Shown here: piece after piece, positions 25,802 through 34,634 of the stretch
Position numbering within the stretch: the stretch's first letter is position 1
Layout of the letters: each line of letters begins with the position of its first letter
NCBI GenBank assembly: GCA_016781925.1
Contig: JADDPH010000103.1
Span: forward strand, 1-48,074
Source: Sphaerobacteraceae bacterium
GTDB taxonomy: Bacteria; Chloroflexota; Chloroflexia; Thermomicrobiales; UBA6265
Direction: 5' to 3'
Length of the DNA stretch: 48,074 nucleotides
Translations under genes and position numbers: made by a program
Notes under the pieces: model-generated
What the model was told of the DNA's origin: nothing
Databases searched by the model: none
The model's input: only the letters and a program-made list of their open reading frames with translations

Positions 25802-26104
25802 ATGCCGGATGGAACGCCGCCCAAACCCACGCCCCGTCTGACTGAAGAGGAAGCCACCGCGCTGGCCGAGCGCGCTGTCGAGCAAGCCGGTGGAACGCGG
25901 ATGATCTACCGCAATCCCCGCCATCCTTTCAGCCTGCACCCGACCAAGACGTTCGACGTGGACGGACACCCGGTCGAGGTCCGCTGGGGGGAGATCAGCT
26001 CTCCCGCCGTCGCCAGCGTCGGCGGTTACGTCTTCGAGATCCACGAGACTGAGTTGGAGTTGCTGATCCGGCCACCACGACCCCGGCCGGCCTCCTCGGC
26101 ATAG
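25802..26104 (+). CDS. Hypothetical protein (100 aa)
   Basis: A short soluble protein that I do not recognise. It has a Pro-rich N-terminus, then an acidic helix (LTEEEATALAERAVEQA) and a beta-rich core (KTFDVDGHPVEVRWGEI, VGGYVFEIHETELELLI), ending in a basic Pro/Arg tail. The ATG at 25802 has GGGAGGAG upstream, which decides the start; the frame is open much further back. It converges on the AI-2E transporter gene, leaving 18 bases between the stop codons. No neighbour hints at a function. Confidence 0.65.
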   Translation: MPDGTPPKPTPRLTEEEATALAERAVEQAGGTRMIYRNPRHPFSLHPTKTFDVDGHPVEVRWGEISSPAVASVGGYVFEIHETELELLIRPPRPRPASSA

Positions 26105-26122
26105 GGCGACGAGGCTGCCACT

Positions 26123-27466
26123 CTACGGCTGCGAGGAGGTTGTCCCGGGAGGCTGGGGAGATGGGGAAGGCGCGCCCGTCACCGTGGGAGTCGCGGCGGC
26201 CCGGGACAACAGATCCGTCGTCCAGCTCGATGTCGCACCGTTTGCTCCGGACGCCTCAGTGCGGCCGGTCGAGACGGTGTTGGAACGCCCGAGTTCGGCC
26301 GGATCAATAGGCGGGGGGGGAGCCGCCCCTGGCCCGATCGGCCCGCGCATCCAGCGCCAGCCCGGCATCGAGACCGGGGCGCCTTGATTCGCCTCCCGCC
26401 GCGCGTCAAGGTAATCCGTGACCAGCACTTGGACCAGGGCAGCGATCGGGATGGCGAGAACCGCGCCGGCCGGGCCCATGAACTCTGTTCCCGCGAGGAT
26501 TGCCACGAAGACCGTCAGGGGGGTCAGGCCCACTGCCCCACGCATCACCCGCGGCACGAGCACCATATTCTCCATCAGCTGGAGCAGCAGGAGGAACCCC
26601 GCCACCATCATCGCCTTCTGCCACGACATCGTCAGCGCGATGATGACGGCAGGGATGCCACCGAGCCACGGCCCAACAATTGGGATGATCTCGGTGATCC
26701 CGGCCAGCAGCCCCAGGAGCGGCCAGAACCGGACCTGGAGGATGCCGTAGCCGATGGTGGCGGTGACGCCGATGATCAGGCAAAGCGTGAGCTGCCCGCG
26801 CAACCAGCCGCCCACCTTGGCTTCGACATCGTCCCACACCCGGTTCACCCGCAGCCGAGACTCTGGCGGCACCTCCAGCAGCACCAACCGGCGCAGCAGC
26901 GCCTTTTCCAGCAGGTAATAGAAGGTGATTGCAAGCAGCGCTAGCGCGCCCACGATGGCCCCACCCACCCCGGTCAGCACGTTCACTGCTGCGTCTTGCG
27001 ACGGCGCTGGCGGCCGTTCGACCATCCGGATGGCCTGGTCCAGCGCCTGCTGTCCCGGCCCACTCAACAGGGGATTGGCACTGACCGTCCACTGTCGATG
27101 GAGTTCACGAAGTTGGTCCGGCGCCTCGGCTCGAAAGGAGTTGGCCTGGTTCGCGATCACCGGTGCGATGAGCACGCCAATCAGCACCAGGGCACCAATC
27201 ATCGCCGCGTAGATTGCCAGGATTCCGAGACCCCGTGGCACGTGGCGGCGCTCTAGATGCTGGAGGGGGCGGTCGATGACAGTCGCCAACAACAGCGCGA
27301 GGAGCGTGAGCACCAGCACCAGCTTGATCTGGATCAACACGTAGGCGACGAGCAGGACGAGAAACAGCGTCATGGGCGTCAGCGTAGGACGCCGATCACC
27401 GCCAGATGTCGGCAGGCCGCTGGGAGGATAGGGAGGGCTTGGGTCCGACGTGGGCTGGGTGACCAT
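26123..27466 (-). CDS. AI-2E family transporter (UPF0118/PerM-like, about 447 aa)
   Basis: A membrane permease of the AI-2 exporter/PerM family. The N-terminus is a disordered Pro/Ser-rich stretch of about 30 residues. It is followed by the typical first helices MTLFLVLLVAYVLIQ and LALLLATVIDRPLQHLERR, in which the DxPxxxLxRR signature is visible. A large soluble region (about residues 110-200) follows, then helices with YGILQVRFWPLLGLLAGITE, IIPIVGPWLGGIPAVIIAL and MENMVLVPRVMRGAVGL, the best-conserved part of the family. The last 70 residues are disordered, Pro/Ala/Ser-rich and cytoplasmic. The frame is open upstream to 27709; ATG 27466 with GAGG upstream gives a family-like start. Some members export AI-2, others are Na+/H+ antiporters, and which applies here is unknown. 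Confidence 0.88.
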   Translation of the reverse strand: MVTQPTSDPSPPYPPSGLPTSGGDRRPTLTPMTLFLVLLVAYVLIQIKLVLVLTLLALLLATVIDRPLQHLERRHVPRGLGILAIYAAMIGALVLIGVLIAPVIANQANSFRAEAPDQLRELHRQWTVSANPLLSGPGQQALDQAIRMVERPPAPSQDAAVNVLTGVGGAIVGALALLAITFYYLLEKALLRRLVLLEVPPESRLRVNRVWDDVEAKVGGWLRGQLTLCLIIGVTATIGYGILQVRFWPLLGLLAGITEIIPIVGPWLGGIPAVIIALTMSWQKAMMVAGFLLLLQLMENMVLVPRVMRGAVGLTPLTVFVAILAGTEFMGPAGAVLAIPIAALVQVLVTDYLDARREANQGAPVSMPGWRWMRGPIGPGAAPPPPIDPAELGRSNTVSTGRTEASGANGATSSWTTDLLSRAAATPTVTGAPSPSPQPPGTTSSQP

Positions 27467-27733
27467 GGAACCTCGTGTGTTGATCTCGATCCGGCCCCCG
27501 ATCCCATCCGGTTGGGGGAGGAGTCCGCCGACGCCCGGAGATGGACGGGGCAACGGCCAGTGCGCATGGCGCATGCCCGGAAGTAGGGGGACTGATCCCA
27601 GGGCCGACGTGACCGCGCCTACCCGAATCTTGCGCGATGGGGGCCTCGGCTGCAAGGAGTTGGAGACTGCGAACCAGAGCCCCGGTGCGGAGGGAACCGG
27701 ACCCGTCAAGGGCGCTACGCCAAACCGCCTCCG

Positions 27734-28108
27734 TTAGCCCGCGTTGGTGTGGTGACGCACGCGCCAGTACTTGGGATCGAACGGGTCGACCCGCTGGCGG
27801 CGGGCGCTGGGCGGGAGGTCATTGAAGACGGTCGGAAAGGAGTAAATCTCTTCACCGTCAATGACAAGACGGCGAGCGACTCCAAACGGGCGATCTACGG
27901 CGAAGATCTCGCGCGGCGGACGGGAAATCACCTCGGTTTGAAACCAGCCGTGCTCGGGGCATTCGCCCGCGTGCAACTGCCAGATCAGGTCCGCCGTCAC
28001 TCCACCCAGATCGCGTATGAGGACGTTGTCGAGGGCCGCATCGCAAATTGGGCAGCGCATCGGCGTGCGGACTCGAACGTTGTCTCGGCTGTTGCCGGAG
28101 GTCACCAT
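27734..28108 (-). CDS. Zinc-ribbon protein, unknown function (124 aa)
   Basis: A small soluble protein with a likely zinc site made of Cys19 and Cys22 (CPIC), Cys50 and His53 (CPEH). The region between holds LIRDLGGVTADLIWQLHAG and the following part is beta-rich with FPTVFNDLPP. It belongs to no family that I can name. The start could be ATG 28108 or an ATG at residue 17; the first has only a weak Shine-Dalgarno sequence (GGGAC). It lies divergent from the DinB-like gene. Confidence 0.68.
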   Translation of the reverse strand: MVTSGNSRDNVRVRTPMRCPICDAALDNVLIRDLGGVTADLIWQLHAGECPEHGWFQTEVISRPPREIFAVDRPFGVARRLVIDGEEIYSFPTVFNDLPPSARRQRVDPFDPKYWRVRHHTNAG

Positions 28109-28410
28109 CTGGCTTGTCCCATCTTCGACGCAGCACCCAGCGGCCGCGGCGAGGTCCTTGTTCGGGATTGGAGTCTAGCACCGCCCGTTTCCTATCGCTA
28201 CCGGAGCCGGGACATGCCAGGTCACCATGGTGTCACCCCCTATTGAGGACTCCCGGAGGGGTGCGTAAAATCCTCCCGCCGAGCCGCGGCCTACCGCGTG
28301 CGATAGGCGAGCCGCTGGGGTTCGTCGACCGCACCAGGCCGGAATCGGGTGGACGGAGAACGCCCACGCTGCCGTGGCGTCGGGCAGGCGACGCAGGATG
28401 GGGGTGACAG
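28109..28410. other. Divergent intergenic region with the DinB-gene promoter
   Basis: The region holds a well-spaced plus-strand promoter at 28243-28271 and otherwise no coding signal. The stretch 28110-28200 presumably carries the minus-strand promoter of the zinc-ribbon gene, but I cannot point to hexamers. Confidence 0.5.
28243..28271 (+). promoter_or_regulatory. Sigma-70-type promoter for the DinB/2TM/Nudix genes
   Basis: TTGAGG (28243-28248) and TAAAAT (28266-28271) are separated by exactly 17 bases, the best-spaced promoter in the window. The leader to GTG 28411 is about 135 bases. Confidence 0.6.
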
Positions 28411-28857
28411 GTGTCTGAGCGGGAGTTGATCGACGGCTTGATCGCCACCTACCGGGAGCTCAACAACAGGGTTCGTCCGCTGCCGGAGGAGCGGCTCGGA
28501 ATGCGAAGCGGCCAGGGCGGCTCGGTTCGCGACGTCATCACCCGCCTTCGGGATAGCGAACTGCGCTTCTCTCAGGCGTTGAAGGAGCGGATCACGGGCG
28601 TGGCGATGCCGGAGATCTTTGGCGAGGACGAGGCACCGGTGCTCGGCACCGAACATGCCAATGATCCGACGAGGGTCATCCTCTCCCAATTCGGCACAGC
28701 CCGGGAGTCGACGCTGGCGATGCTGAGGACCCTCCCGGCGGAGGAATGGAACCAATCGCTGGAGGGCGGTCGTACCATCAATGAGCGCATCCGCCAACTG
28801 GTCGCAAACGACCGCCAGCACCTCGAACGGATCAACGGACTCCTTGGGGCACCCTAG
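28411..28857 (+). CDS. DinB-like four-helix protein (148 aa)
   Basis: A DinB/maleylpyruvate-isomerase-like helical bundle protein. The pattern is four amphipathic helices: LIDGLIATYRELNNRVRPLP; the second with SVRDVITRLRDSELRFSQAL; a third with TRVILSQFGTARESTLAML; and the last with RQLVANDRQHLERINGLL. In typical DinB enzymes the second helix has a metal-binding His (HL in DVLAHLADAE-like segments) and the last has another near its start. Here those places hold Arg or Asn, so metal binding is probably lost or changed. The start is GTG 28411. Its stop overlaps the ribosome-binding site of the 2TM gene, so the two are coupled. Confidence 0.78.
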   Translation: MSERELIDGLIATYRELNNRVRPLPEERLGMRSGQGGSVRDVITRLRDSELRFSQALKERITGVAMPEIFGEDEAPVLGTEHANDPTRVILSQFGTARESTLAMLRTLPAEEWNQSLEGGRTINERIRQLVANDRQHLERINGLLGAP

Positions 28858-28866
28858 GAGTCCCCA

Positions 28867-30138
28867 ATGGCGGCGACTGTGGGTCGGCGCAGAGGCACAG
28901 GGTGGGGCATGAACGGGACCCGCGGCGATGAGGTTCAGTTTGGACGAGCCGGGCGAGCGGCAGGGGCATGGCTCACGGGAACGGGCCTCCTCGCGGCTCA
29001 CGTTAGCGTGTATCTCCTCGCTGGTGTTGGCCTACTCCTGCTCAACCTGTTCCGATCGCCGACGGATCTCTGGGTCGACCGCCCGCTGCTCGTCTGGGCG
29101 ATCGTTCTGATCGCCCATGCGGCCCTCGTAGGAACGAAGCGAGTCACGCGCCGGTGGATGAGCCGGATGACGACGGGCCGGCCGATGCCGCGTCGCACGT
29201 CCACGCGCCACCCGGTCGATAGCAACCGGCCGGGCCGCACTGCGCCAGCGCCTAGCCCGATCCGGCCGCGGTTCCGGCCGATTCCGGTGACTCCGCTTGT
29301 TGAGACACCCTCGGCGATACGGCCCCTGGCAACATGTTCTCAGGATATCGCCGTGCGCGGCATCGCTCTTGCCACCCGCGCGTCCCGACGCCTTGCCGCC
29401 CAGGGGCGAGACTTTTGGGACCGGCAGGCGCGCGAGGCGCTCATCGGCGCGGGTTCCCAACTCAAGGACGTCATTCGGCGCCCGAGGAACACCAGCGGGA
29501 ACCAGATGGTCGCGCAGTCCGGCGAGGAGCAGAGAGGCGGCCCAGCCGAGAACCGGAACGGCGCGTTCCTGCCGGAACGCGAGGATGCCCGGGTAAAGGT
29601 GAATCCGTCCGGGTCACTCCAGACTTCAGCTCCGGCGATCGCCGTGGCTGATCAGCGCCCGGTTGCTGCCACTGCTGCCCCCGCACCGGCTGTCATTGGC
29701 GCTGGGGCTGCCGAATCGCTGCCTTCCGCTGCCGCGTCACCCGTCGATAATGGCGCACCCGAGGGGGCATCCAGTCCGTGGGGCTCCTTACCATCCTGGG
29801 CCCGCATCCGGCCCAACGGTTCCGACGAAGGAGCGTCCGGTTCGTCTGACCTCCGCGGCGGAAGTCGGCTCTCCCCGATCGATGGCCAATCACACCCATC
29901 CGTGTCCAACTCCCAGCCCGCGTTTGGGATGAGCGCTCGTCGCACCGACCAGGACGACGATGTGGTCATCGACGAGGCACCGGTGATCACCAAGGAGACG
30001 GAGTGGACCTGGATGGAAGCCGCCGCCGCGTCCTGGCTTGCCCGCCGGGAACGACAGGATCGTCCTGACCCAGGGCAAAACGCGCACCCCGAGCCGGTGG
30101 ACGAGACGCCGCTGGATCCTGAACGGCTCCACGCCTAA
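28867..30138 (+). CDS. 2TM-domain protein with long disordered tail (423 aa)
   Basis: The N-terminal 100 residues form a helical hairpin: helices near 35-60 (GAWLTGTGLLAAHVSVYLLAGVGLLLLN) and 70-90 (PLLVWAIVLIAHA). With the short linker FRSPTDLWVD between them, this matches the small 2TM domain family. After that come about 320 residues rich in Pro, Arg, Ser, Gly and Ala, with acidic patches such as DQDDDVVIDEAP near the end. It has no recognisable fold and is probably disordered and cytoplasmic. The 2TM domain is often found with histidine-kinase-like or DNA-binding modules; neither is visible here. AGGAG overlaps the DinB stop codon, so the genes are coupled. Confidence 0.68.
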   Translation: MAATVGRRRGTGWGMNGTRGDEVQFGRAGRAAGAWLTGTGLLAAHVSVYLLAGVGLLLLNLFRSPTDLWVDRPLLVWAIVLIAHAALVGTKRVTRRWMSRMTTGRPMPRRTSTRHPVDSNRPGRTAPAPSPIRPRFRPIPVTPLVETPSAIRPLATCSQDIAVRGIALATRASRRLAAQGRDFWDRQAREALIGAGSQLKDVIRRPRNTSGNQMVAQSGEEQRGGPAENRNGAFLPEREDARVKVNPSGSLQTSAPAIAVADQRPVAATAAPAPAVIGAGAAESLPSAAASPVDNGAPEGASSPWGSLPSWARIRPNGSDEGASGSSDLRGGSRLSPIDGQSHPSVSNSQPAFGMSARRTDQDDDVVIDEAPVITKETEWTWMEAAAASWLARRERQDRPDPGQNAHPEPVDETPLDPERLHA

Positions 30139-30185
30139 CCGGATGTGGTGGCACCGCGCGGTGCCCGGACGTTGGAGCAGTCTCC

Positions 30186-30656
30186 GTGGCGGCGTCAATC
30201 TCTCGGCCTTCGCGTGACTTCACGGTGGCGGTCTTTGTGGTCCACAATAACCAGGTGTTGCTCCACCGGCATCACCGGTTGAACCGCTGGCTGCCGCCCG
30301 GCGGACACATCGAGGCAGGGGAGCTGCCCGACGATGCCGCGGTCCGCGAGGTCTGGGAAGAGACCGGCGTGCGAGTGACCCTGAGCGGGCCATCTCCGGT
30401 CGACGTCGAGATCCCCGGGCAACCGCGCCAGTTGACCCGGCCAGCCGGCGTTCAGCTCACGGACATTGCTCCTAACCACCAGCACATCGACCTCGTCTAC
30501 TTCGCGACGGGCTTACCCACGGATCCGCGGGAGGATGTCGGTTGGTTCGGCCTGGTCGACCTCCCCCCGCTTGAGCTCACGGAAGAGGTTGCCGCGTGGT
30601 GCGCTGCCGCGGTGACCACCATGGTTCCAATCTCCTCCACCGAGGCGGAGCCCTAA
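30186..30656 (+). CDS. Nudix hydrolase (156 aa)
   Basis: A single-domain Nudix pyrophosphohydrolase, cleaving nucleoside diphosphates linked to another moiety. The Nudix box runs from Gly40 to Val62: GGHIEAGELPDDAAVREVWE followed by ETGV, with all required residues (Gly40, Glu46, Arg54, Glu55, Glu58, Glu59, Gly61). Two strands upstream are well formed. The segment HQHIDLVYFATGLPTDPR after the box is typical of small ADP-ribose or NTP-directed members, but does not decide the substrate. The start is GTG 30186 with GGAG eight bases upstream. It follows the 2TM gene by 47 bases and may share its transcript. Confidence 0.92.
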   Translation: MAASISRPSRDFTVAVFVVHNNQVLLHRHHRLNRWLPPGGHIEAGELPDDAAVREVWEETGVRVTLSGPSPVDVEIPGQPRQLTRPAGVQLTDIAPNHQHIDLVYFATGLPTDPREDVGWFGLVDLPPLELTEEVAAWCAAAVTTMVPISSTEAEP

Positions 30657-30928
30657 TCCTTGCTACGAGAGAGAGACCTTCCCCGGCCCTGGAAGGGACT
30701 GAGCCACCTCATACGTGGGCGCAGGCATCCGGAAGCCGGCGCGTGGCCGTCGACAACCAGGGGCACCAAGCGCCGGTAGCGAAGGAGACGGAGCCACTGC
30801 CACCAATTGCCTCATCATGCTGCGGGAGCGCTCCTGCCGACCTCCGCCATCCAGTGGTGCGTCAGGTGCGTCTCGTCGGTAGGAGCTAGACGGTTGGGAT
30901 CGGGACCAGGGGGAGGCGGGGAAGATCG

Positions 30929-31894
30929 ATGGGCCAAGCGGCAACGGGACACCAACAGGCTGCTGGTCGATCGGAAGCTGGAAGCCTGGCCCAACAGGCG
31001 ACCGGTTGGAACCAGCAGCGTGGCGTCCGAGCCCTGCTCCTCCAGTCCATCAAAGATTTAAAGGCCAACAACGCCCCGGAATGGGCGGCGGCACTTGCCT
31101 TCTACACCCTGCTCTCCCTCTTTCCCCTGCTTCTCGCCGGCGCGACGGTCGCGTCCTATTTCGTGGATGCCTCCTGGGCAGTGGATCGTATTACCCAGCT
31201 GCTGGGCGAGTTCGTTCCTCGAGGGGAGATCGAGGTCGAGCAGATCGTGGACGGCGCCATCGCTGATCGGGGGCGGGTCGGCCTCCTCTCGGTCGTGGTG
31301 CTGTTGGCGACGGGCCGGCGGGTGCTCGGGGCGCTCGTCAAGGCGCTGAATCTCATGTCGGATGTCGATGAGCGGAAGGACAGCCTGATCCGCCGAGCGC
31401 TGTTGGAACTCGGGTTGCTGTTCGGGCTCGGCGGCTTAATCCTCCTGGCGCTCTCGGCTCGCCCGCTCCTCAGCCCGGTCTGGAGCGCCCTCGATGTACT
31501 ACCCGGTCCGCTCTCTCTGGTGGCGAGACCGGCCCTAGTGATCGTGCGCGGCCTGCTGCTCCTCGCAACCTTCTACCTGATCTACGCGATCATCCCGCGG
31601 GGAGAACGCGTCCGCAAGGCGGCCCTGATCGGCGCCGTCGCGGCAACGTTGCTTTTCCTGCTGGCGCGCGTCGTGTTCCTGTTCTTCACGGGGCGCTTGT
31701 GGGCCAACTTCAACCTGATTTACGGTCCCCTTGCGGTCGCCGCAATCCTGATGCTCTGGGCGTGGTACGTTGCGCTCATCACGCTGTTTGGCGCCTCGCT
31801 GGCGTCCCACGCCAAGACCATGCTGATTGAAGGCCAAACCGCCGCGGAGGCGGCGAGCGAGCACGTCGAGCGAAAGGTCCCGCATGGCGGATGA
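30929..31894 (+). CDS. YihY/virulence factor BrkB family membrane protein (321 aa)
   Basis: An integral membrane protein of the YihY/BrkB family, long misannotated as ribonuclease BN. It has about six hydrophobic helices. The family signature is clear: an N-terminal amphipathic segment (LLLQSIKDLKANNAPEWAAA) runs into LAFYTLLSLFPLLLAGATV. Later come FYLIYAIIPRGERVRKAALIG and WANFNLIYGPLAVAAILMLW, both highly typical. The first 30 residues are hydrophilic and Gln/Ala-rich. The start is ATG 30929, with GGGGAAG upstream. The function is uncertain; transport or envelope roles have been proposed for the family. Confidence 0.9.
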   Translation: MGQAATGHQQAAGRSEAGSLAQQATGWNQQRGVRALLLQSIKDLKANNAPEWAAALAFYTLLSLFPLLLAGATVASYFVDASWAVDRITQLLGEFVPRGEIEVEQIVDGAIADRGRVGLLSVVVLLATGRRVLGALVKALNLMSDVDERKDSLIRRALLELGLLFGLGGLILLALSARPLLSPVWSALDVLPGPLSLVARPALVIVRGLLLLATFYLIYAIIPRGERVRKAALIGAVAATLLFLLARVVFLFFTGRLWANFNLIYGPLAVAAILMLWAWYVALITLFGASLASHAKTMLIEGQTAAEAASEHVERKVPHGG

Positions 31895-32177
31895 TGCGTC
31901 TCACGGGGAGAGACCGGAGGCGCGTGTTAGCCGAGGTTCCATCGCACCATCCGAGCGTCGCGTCCTCCCCACACCCGTTTGGCCTACCCTATTTGGTGAG
32001 CATCATCGGGTAGTCAAGGCGCACCGGCGATCCGGCGTAATCGCCGTGCGCCGGATGGGGGCGCGGTTGGCGGATGGGCCAGTCGTCCACGCGCTGCTCA
32101 CTGTCCACGCTCGGTCTTCCCCGGTGGCGATGGACGCCATGGAGGGAGTCATCGTCGAACCGTGGGCGGGAGCGTGA
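31884..32177 (+). CDS. Possible small protein overlapping both neighbours (97 aa)
   Basis: An open frame fills the gap between the YihY gene and the next gene, overlapping the first by 11 bases and the second by 16 bases. It has AAAGG upstream of its ATG. The sequence resembles nothing I know, and the codon use of its first half is not as GC-rich at third positions as in the neighbours. It could be a real coupled gene or chance. Confidence 0.25.
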   Translation: MADDASHGERPEARVSRGSIAPSERRVLPTPVWPTLFGEHHRVVKAHRRSGVIAVRRMGARLADGPVVHALLTVHARSSPVAMDAMEGVIVEPWAGA

Positions 32178-33592
32178 CGCCGCGCGGTATCGCCAACTTC
32201 GATTCCGCTTCCGCGCTGATGCAAGCCCTTGGTCAGTTCTTGCGGGGCCAGGACTTTCCCAGGGTTGGCGCCTCCGCCCTGACGACGCCACTGGCGCCCG
32301 TCATCAACGCCCTGCCGCGCCGGGTGCGAGAGGCCGGATTTACCTGGGGCGGCTGGCGGGAGGCGGTGCCGCCCCACGAGGCAGGCAGAATCCGATCCGA
32401 GGAGATCGGCCATTGGATTGCCGCCTCCTATCCGCGCCGGCCCTACCCGGCCGCGATGATCGGCTCCGCCAGCGGGGCGGCCATCTCGCTTTGTGCCGCG
32501 TTGGGGATTCCCTGGCTGCCACAGACGACCTTGCTCCTGGTCCGCCGCTCGGGGGTGGACATCGACGAGCCGCGCGCCATCCTTGAGGCTGGCAAGGTCG
32601 CCGCAACGCCGGTGCTGGAGGCAAACCCGGACCTCGCGCTGCACCATATGCACGACGCCAACCAGGACCGGCTCATGGTTCACCGGGTCGAGCACTTCCG
32701 GCTCAAGCGGCAGCGCTTGGGCAAGGCCCTGGAGGAATTCCTCGCGGAGACAGTGATTCCGGGCGGCACCCTCTTCCTCGCCGAGTGCGGACGCAGGTGG
32801 CCGACGACGCGCGTTGCCGACCGGTACGTGTTCCAACTCGGCGGGGTCGGCGGCGCCACATCCCAAGAGTACCTGCGCGGCAGTCCCCGGGTGACCGCGC
32901 TTCTGCGACGGTACAGGTCCCGTCACCAAGCCTGGGACGCGCCAGACCCGGACGGCGAGCGGCCGGAGGCCGAGTGGGGCTTCGACCCCACGCTGCGGGA
33001 GGACGTCATCCGCTTCGCCCAGGCCCGGGGCTATCGCGTGCGTCGGATCCTGTTCGATGAACCGGATGATTTCAGCCCGCTCGTCGCCGACCTCTACCGT
33101 TGGTGGTATCGCCAGCGCGGCCTCGACGCGAGCCGCTTGCTGGTGCAGACGTTTGTGCAGAGCGAGCCATGGTGGACGCTCCGCACCGGTTCCGTGCCCT
33201 TCTGGTTGGTCTTCAGTGTCGAGCCTGCGGCCAAGCGTTTGGAACGCTACCTCGAACACGCGCCGCCCTTCGACGACATCCGCCTAACGCTCTTCTCGCA
33301 CGGCACGGACTCCATCGGCCTGGCGTCCGTGGAGCGTTGGCACGCCATCCTGAATCGCGCCGGCAAGGGTGGGTCCTTTCTCGGAACCGATACCCGGGCC
33401 TACCCGTGGGACTTTGCCGCTTACCTGCGGTACAGCCGGGCGGTCCGCCAGTTGCCCAGCCGTGTCCCGATGCCCCCCCCGCTCTCCTTGGAGCAACTCG
33501 ACGCGTTCCTTGCGGAAGCGCCGGATTGCGTCAGGGTGCGGTGGGTCGACAGCGAGGGGATCGGCACGGTCAATGCGGGGAAGACGGGATAA
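32162..33592 (+). CDS. Conserved-looking protein of unknown function (476 aa)
   Basis: A large soluble protein with no membrane segments and no motif that I can assign with confidence. The N-terminal third has a Gly-rich segment after a strand, AAMIGSASGAAISLCAALGI, which could be a Rossmann-type loop. The distinctive middle region has LHHMHDANQDRLMVHRVEHF and GGTLFLAECGRRWPTTRVAD. The C-terminal half is rich in Trp, Tyr and Arg, with LVADLYRWWYRQRGLD and EPWWTLRTGSVPFWLVF. From memory, uncharacterised actinobacterial proteins share some of these segments, but I cannot verify this. The start is GTG 32162 or 32174. It lies between the YihY and alpha/beta hydrolase genes on the same strand. Confidence 0.75.
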   Translation: MGGSVTPRGIANFDSASALMQALGQFLRGQDFPRVGASALTTPLAPVINALPRRVREAGFTWGGWREAVPPHEAGRIRSEEIGHWIAASYPRRPYPAAMIGSASGAAISLCAALGIPWLPQTTLLLVRRSGVDIDEPRAILEAGKVAATPVLEANPDLALHHMHDANQDRLMVHRVEHFRLKRQRLGKALEEFLAETVIPGGTLFLAECGRRWPTTRVADRYVFQLGGVGGATSQEYLRGSPRVTALLRRYRSRHQAWDAPDPDGERPEAEWGFDPTLREDVIRFAQARGYRVRRILFDEPDDFSPLVADLYRWWYRQRGLDASRLLVQTFVQSEPWWTLRTGSVPFWLVFSVEPAAKRLERYLEHAPPFDDIRLTLFSHGTDSIGLASVERWHAILNRAGKGGSFLGTDTRAYPWDFAAYLRYSRAVRQLPSRVPMPPPLSLEQLDAFLAEAPDCVRVRWVDSEGIGTVNAGKTG

Positions 33593-33651
33593 GGGCAAAC
33601 GGCAAAGGGCAGATCGGGGTGGTTGCCCAGGGGAACACGGCAAGGGGACGT

Positions 33652-34392
33652 ATGGAGGCACGCCGGGTCCGGATCGGGCAGGCAACTGTGGCCTACCGGG
33701 TGGTCGGGGCAGGCGACCCGGTCGTCCTGGTTCATGGCCTCGCGGGCTCAACTCGCTGGTGGGGAGGCAACATCGGCGCCCTTGCAACCCATCACCAGGT
33801 CTACCTGGTGGACCTCGTCGGCTTTGGCGAGAGCCGGGGCCGGGGACGATTTGCTCTTGCGGAGGCATCGACGCTCCTCGCCCGATGGCTCGATCTCCTC
33901 CGCCAGGAGCGCGTGGCACTCGTCGGTCATTCGATGGGCGGCCTCATTGCCGCCGAGCTTGCCGCCGACTTCCCGGACCGTGTCTCGAAGCTCGTGCTGG
34001 TCAACGCCGCCGCCCTCCCGCTCGACCGGCGCCAGATCCGGCGACCGCTGAACCTTGCCTGGACCGTTCGCCAGACGCCGCCTCGCTACCTGCCGATCTT
34101 GGTCGGCGACGCGGCCCGCGCCGGTCCGCTGACCCTCTGGCGGGCGCGTCGCGATCTGCTCGCCGCGGACATCCGTCCCAAGCTGGCCCACATTCAGGCC
34201 CCGACGCTGGTGATCTGGGGCGCGGAAGACCGTCTCGTTCCCTTGTCGCTCGGCGAGCAACTCCAACGCGCGATTCCCCAAGCGGCTCTTGCGGTCATCC
34301 CCCACGCCGGCCATATCCCGATGTGGGAGCGCCCCGACGCCTTCAACGCGCTGGTGGGGACCTTTCTCGCTACAAAGGAGGGCGGTGGATGA
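33652..34392 (+). CDS. Alpha/beta hydrolase (246 aa)
   Basis: A compact alpha/beta hydrolase. The oxyanion-hole motif VVLVHGLAGS is at 24-33. The nucleophile elbow is GHSMGG with Ser94, the acid is probably Asp193 in WGAEDRLVP, and the base is His221 in HAGHIPM, so the triad is complete. The cap region (about 118-172) is Arg-rich and helical. The best match is to general esterase/MenH/C-C-hydrolase-like proteins; the substrate is unknown. The start is ATG 33652 with AAGGGGA upstream; the frame is open much further back inside the preceding gene, but that part is only an out-of-frame shadow. Confidence 0.92.
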   Translation: MEARRVRIGQATVAYRVVGAGDPVVLVHGLAGSTRWWGGNIGALATHHQVYLVDLVGFGESRGRGRFALAEASTLLARWLDLLRQERVALVGHSMGGLIAAELAADFPDRVSKLVLVNAAALPLDRRQIRRPLNLAWTVRQTPPRYLPILVGDAARAGPLTLWRARRDLLAADIRPKLAHIQAPTLVIWGAEDRLVPLSLGEQLQRAIPQAALAVIPHAGHIPMWERPDAFNALVGTFLATKEGGG

Positions 34393-34553
34393 ACCGCAAG
34401 CACGGGCAAGCCCCTTTCCCTCGTGGGGTGCTGATTAATCGCCGCGGGTGGTCAAACGCTGCCCCTCGCTGGCGGGGCCCTCGCACCCCTTGAGACGATG
34501 CAGACCGGCGCATATCGGCGGACGGAAGGGCCGCCGATCGCCGTACGTACATG

Positions 34554-34559
34554 TATAAT
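34554..34559 (+). promoter_or_regulatory. -10 element of the ThyX-like gene
   Basis: A consensus TATAAT lies 75 bases before ATG 34635. No -35 match is seen 16-18 bases upstream. The palindromic GTACGTAC just before it (34543-34550) may be a regulator site. Confidence 0.5.
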
Positions 34560-34634
34560 GGTCTCCCGTGACGCTCAACCGCAGCCCGATCCCCGCTCGT
34601 CACGTCAGCAGCTTCATCGGAGGGTCCGCGGACC

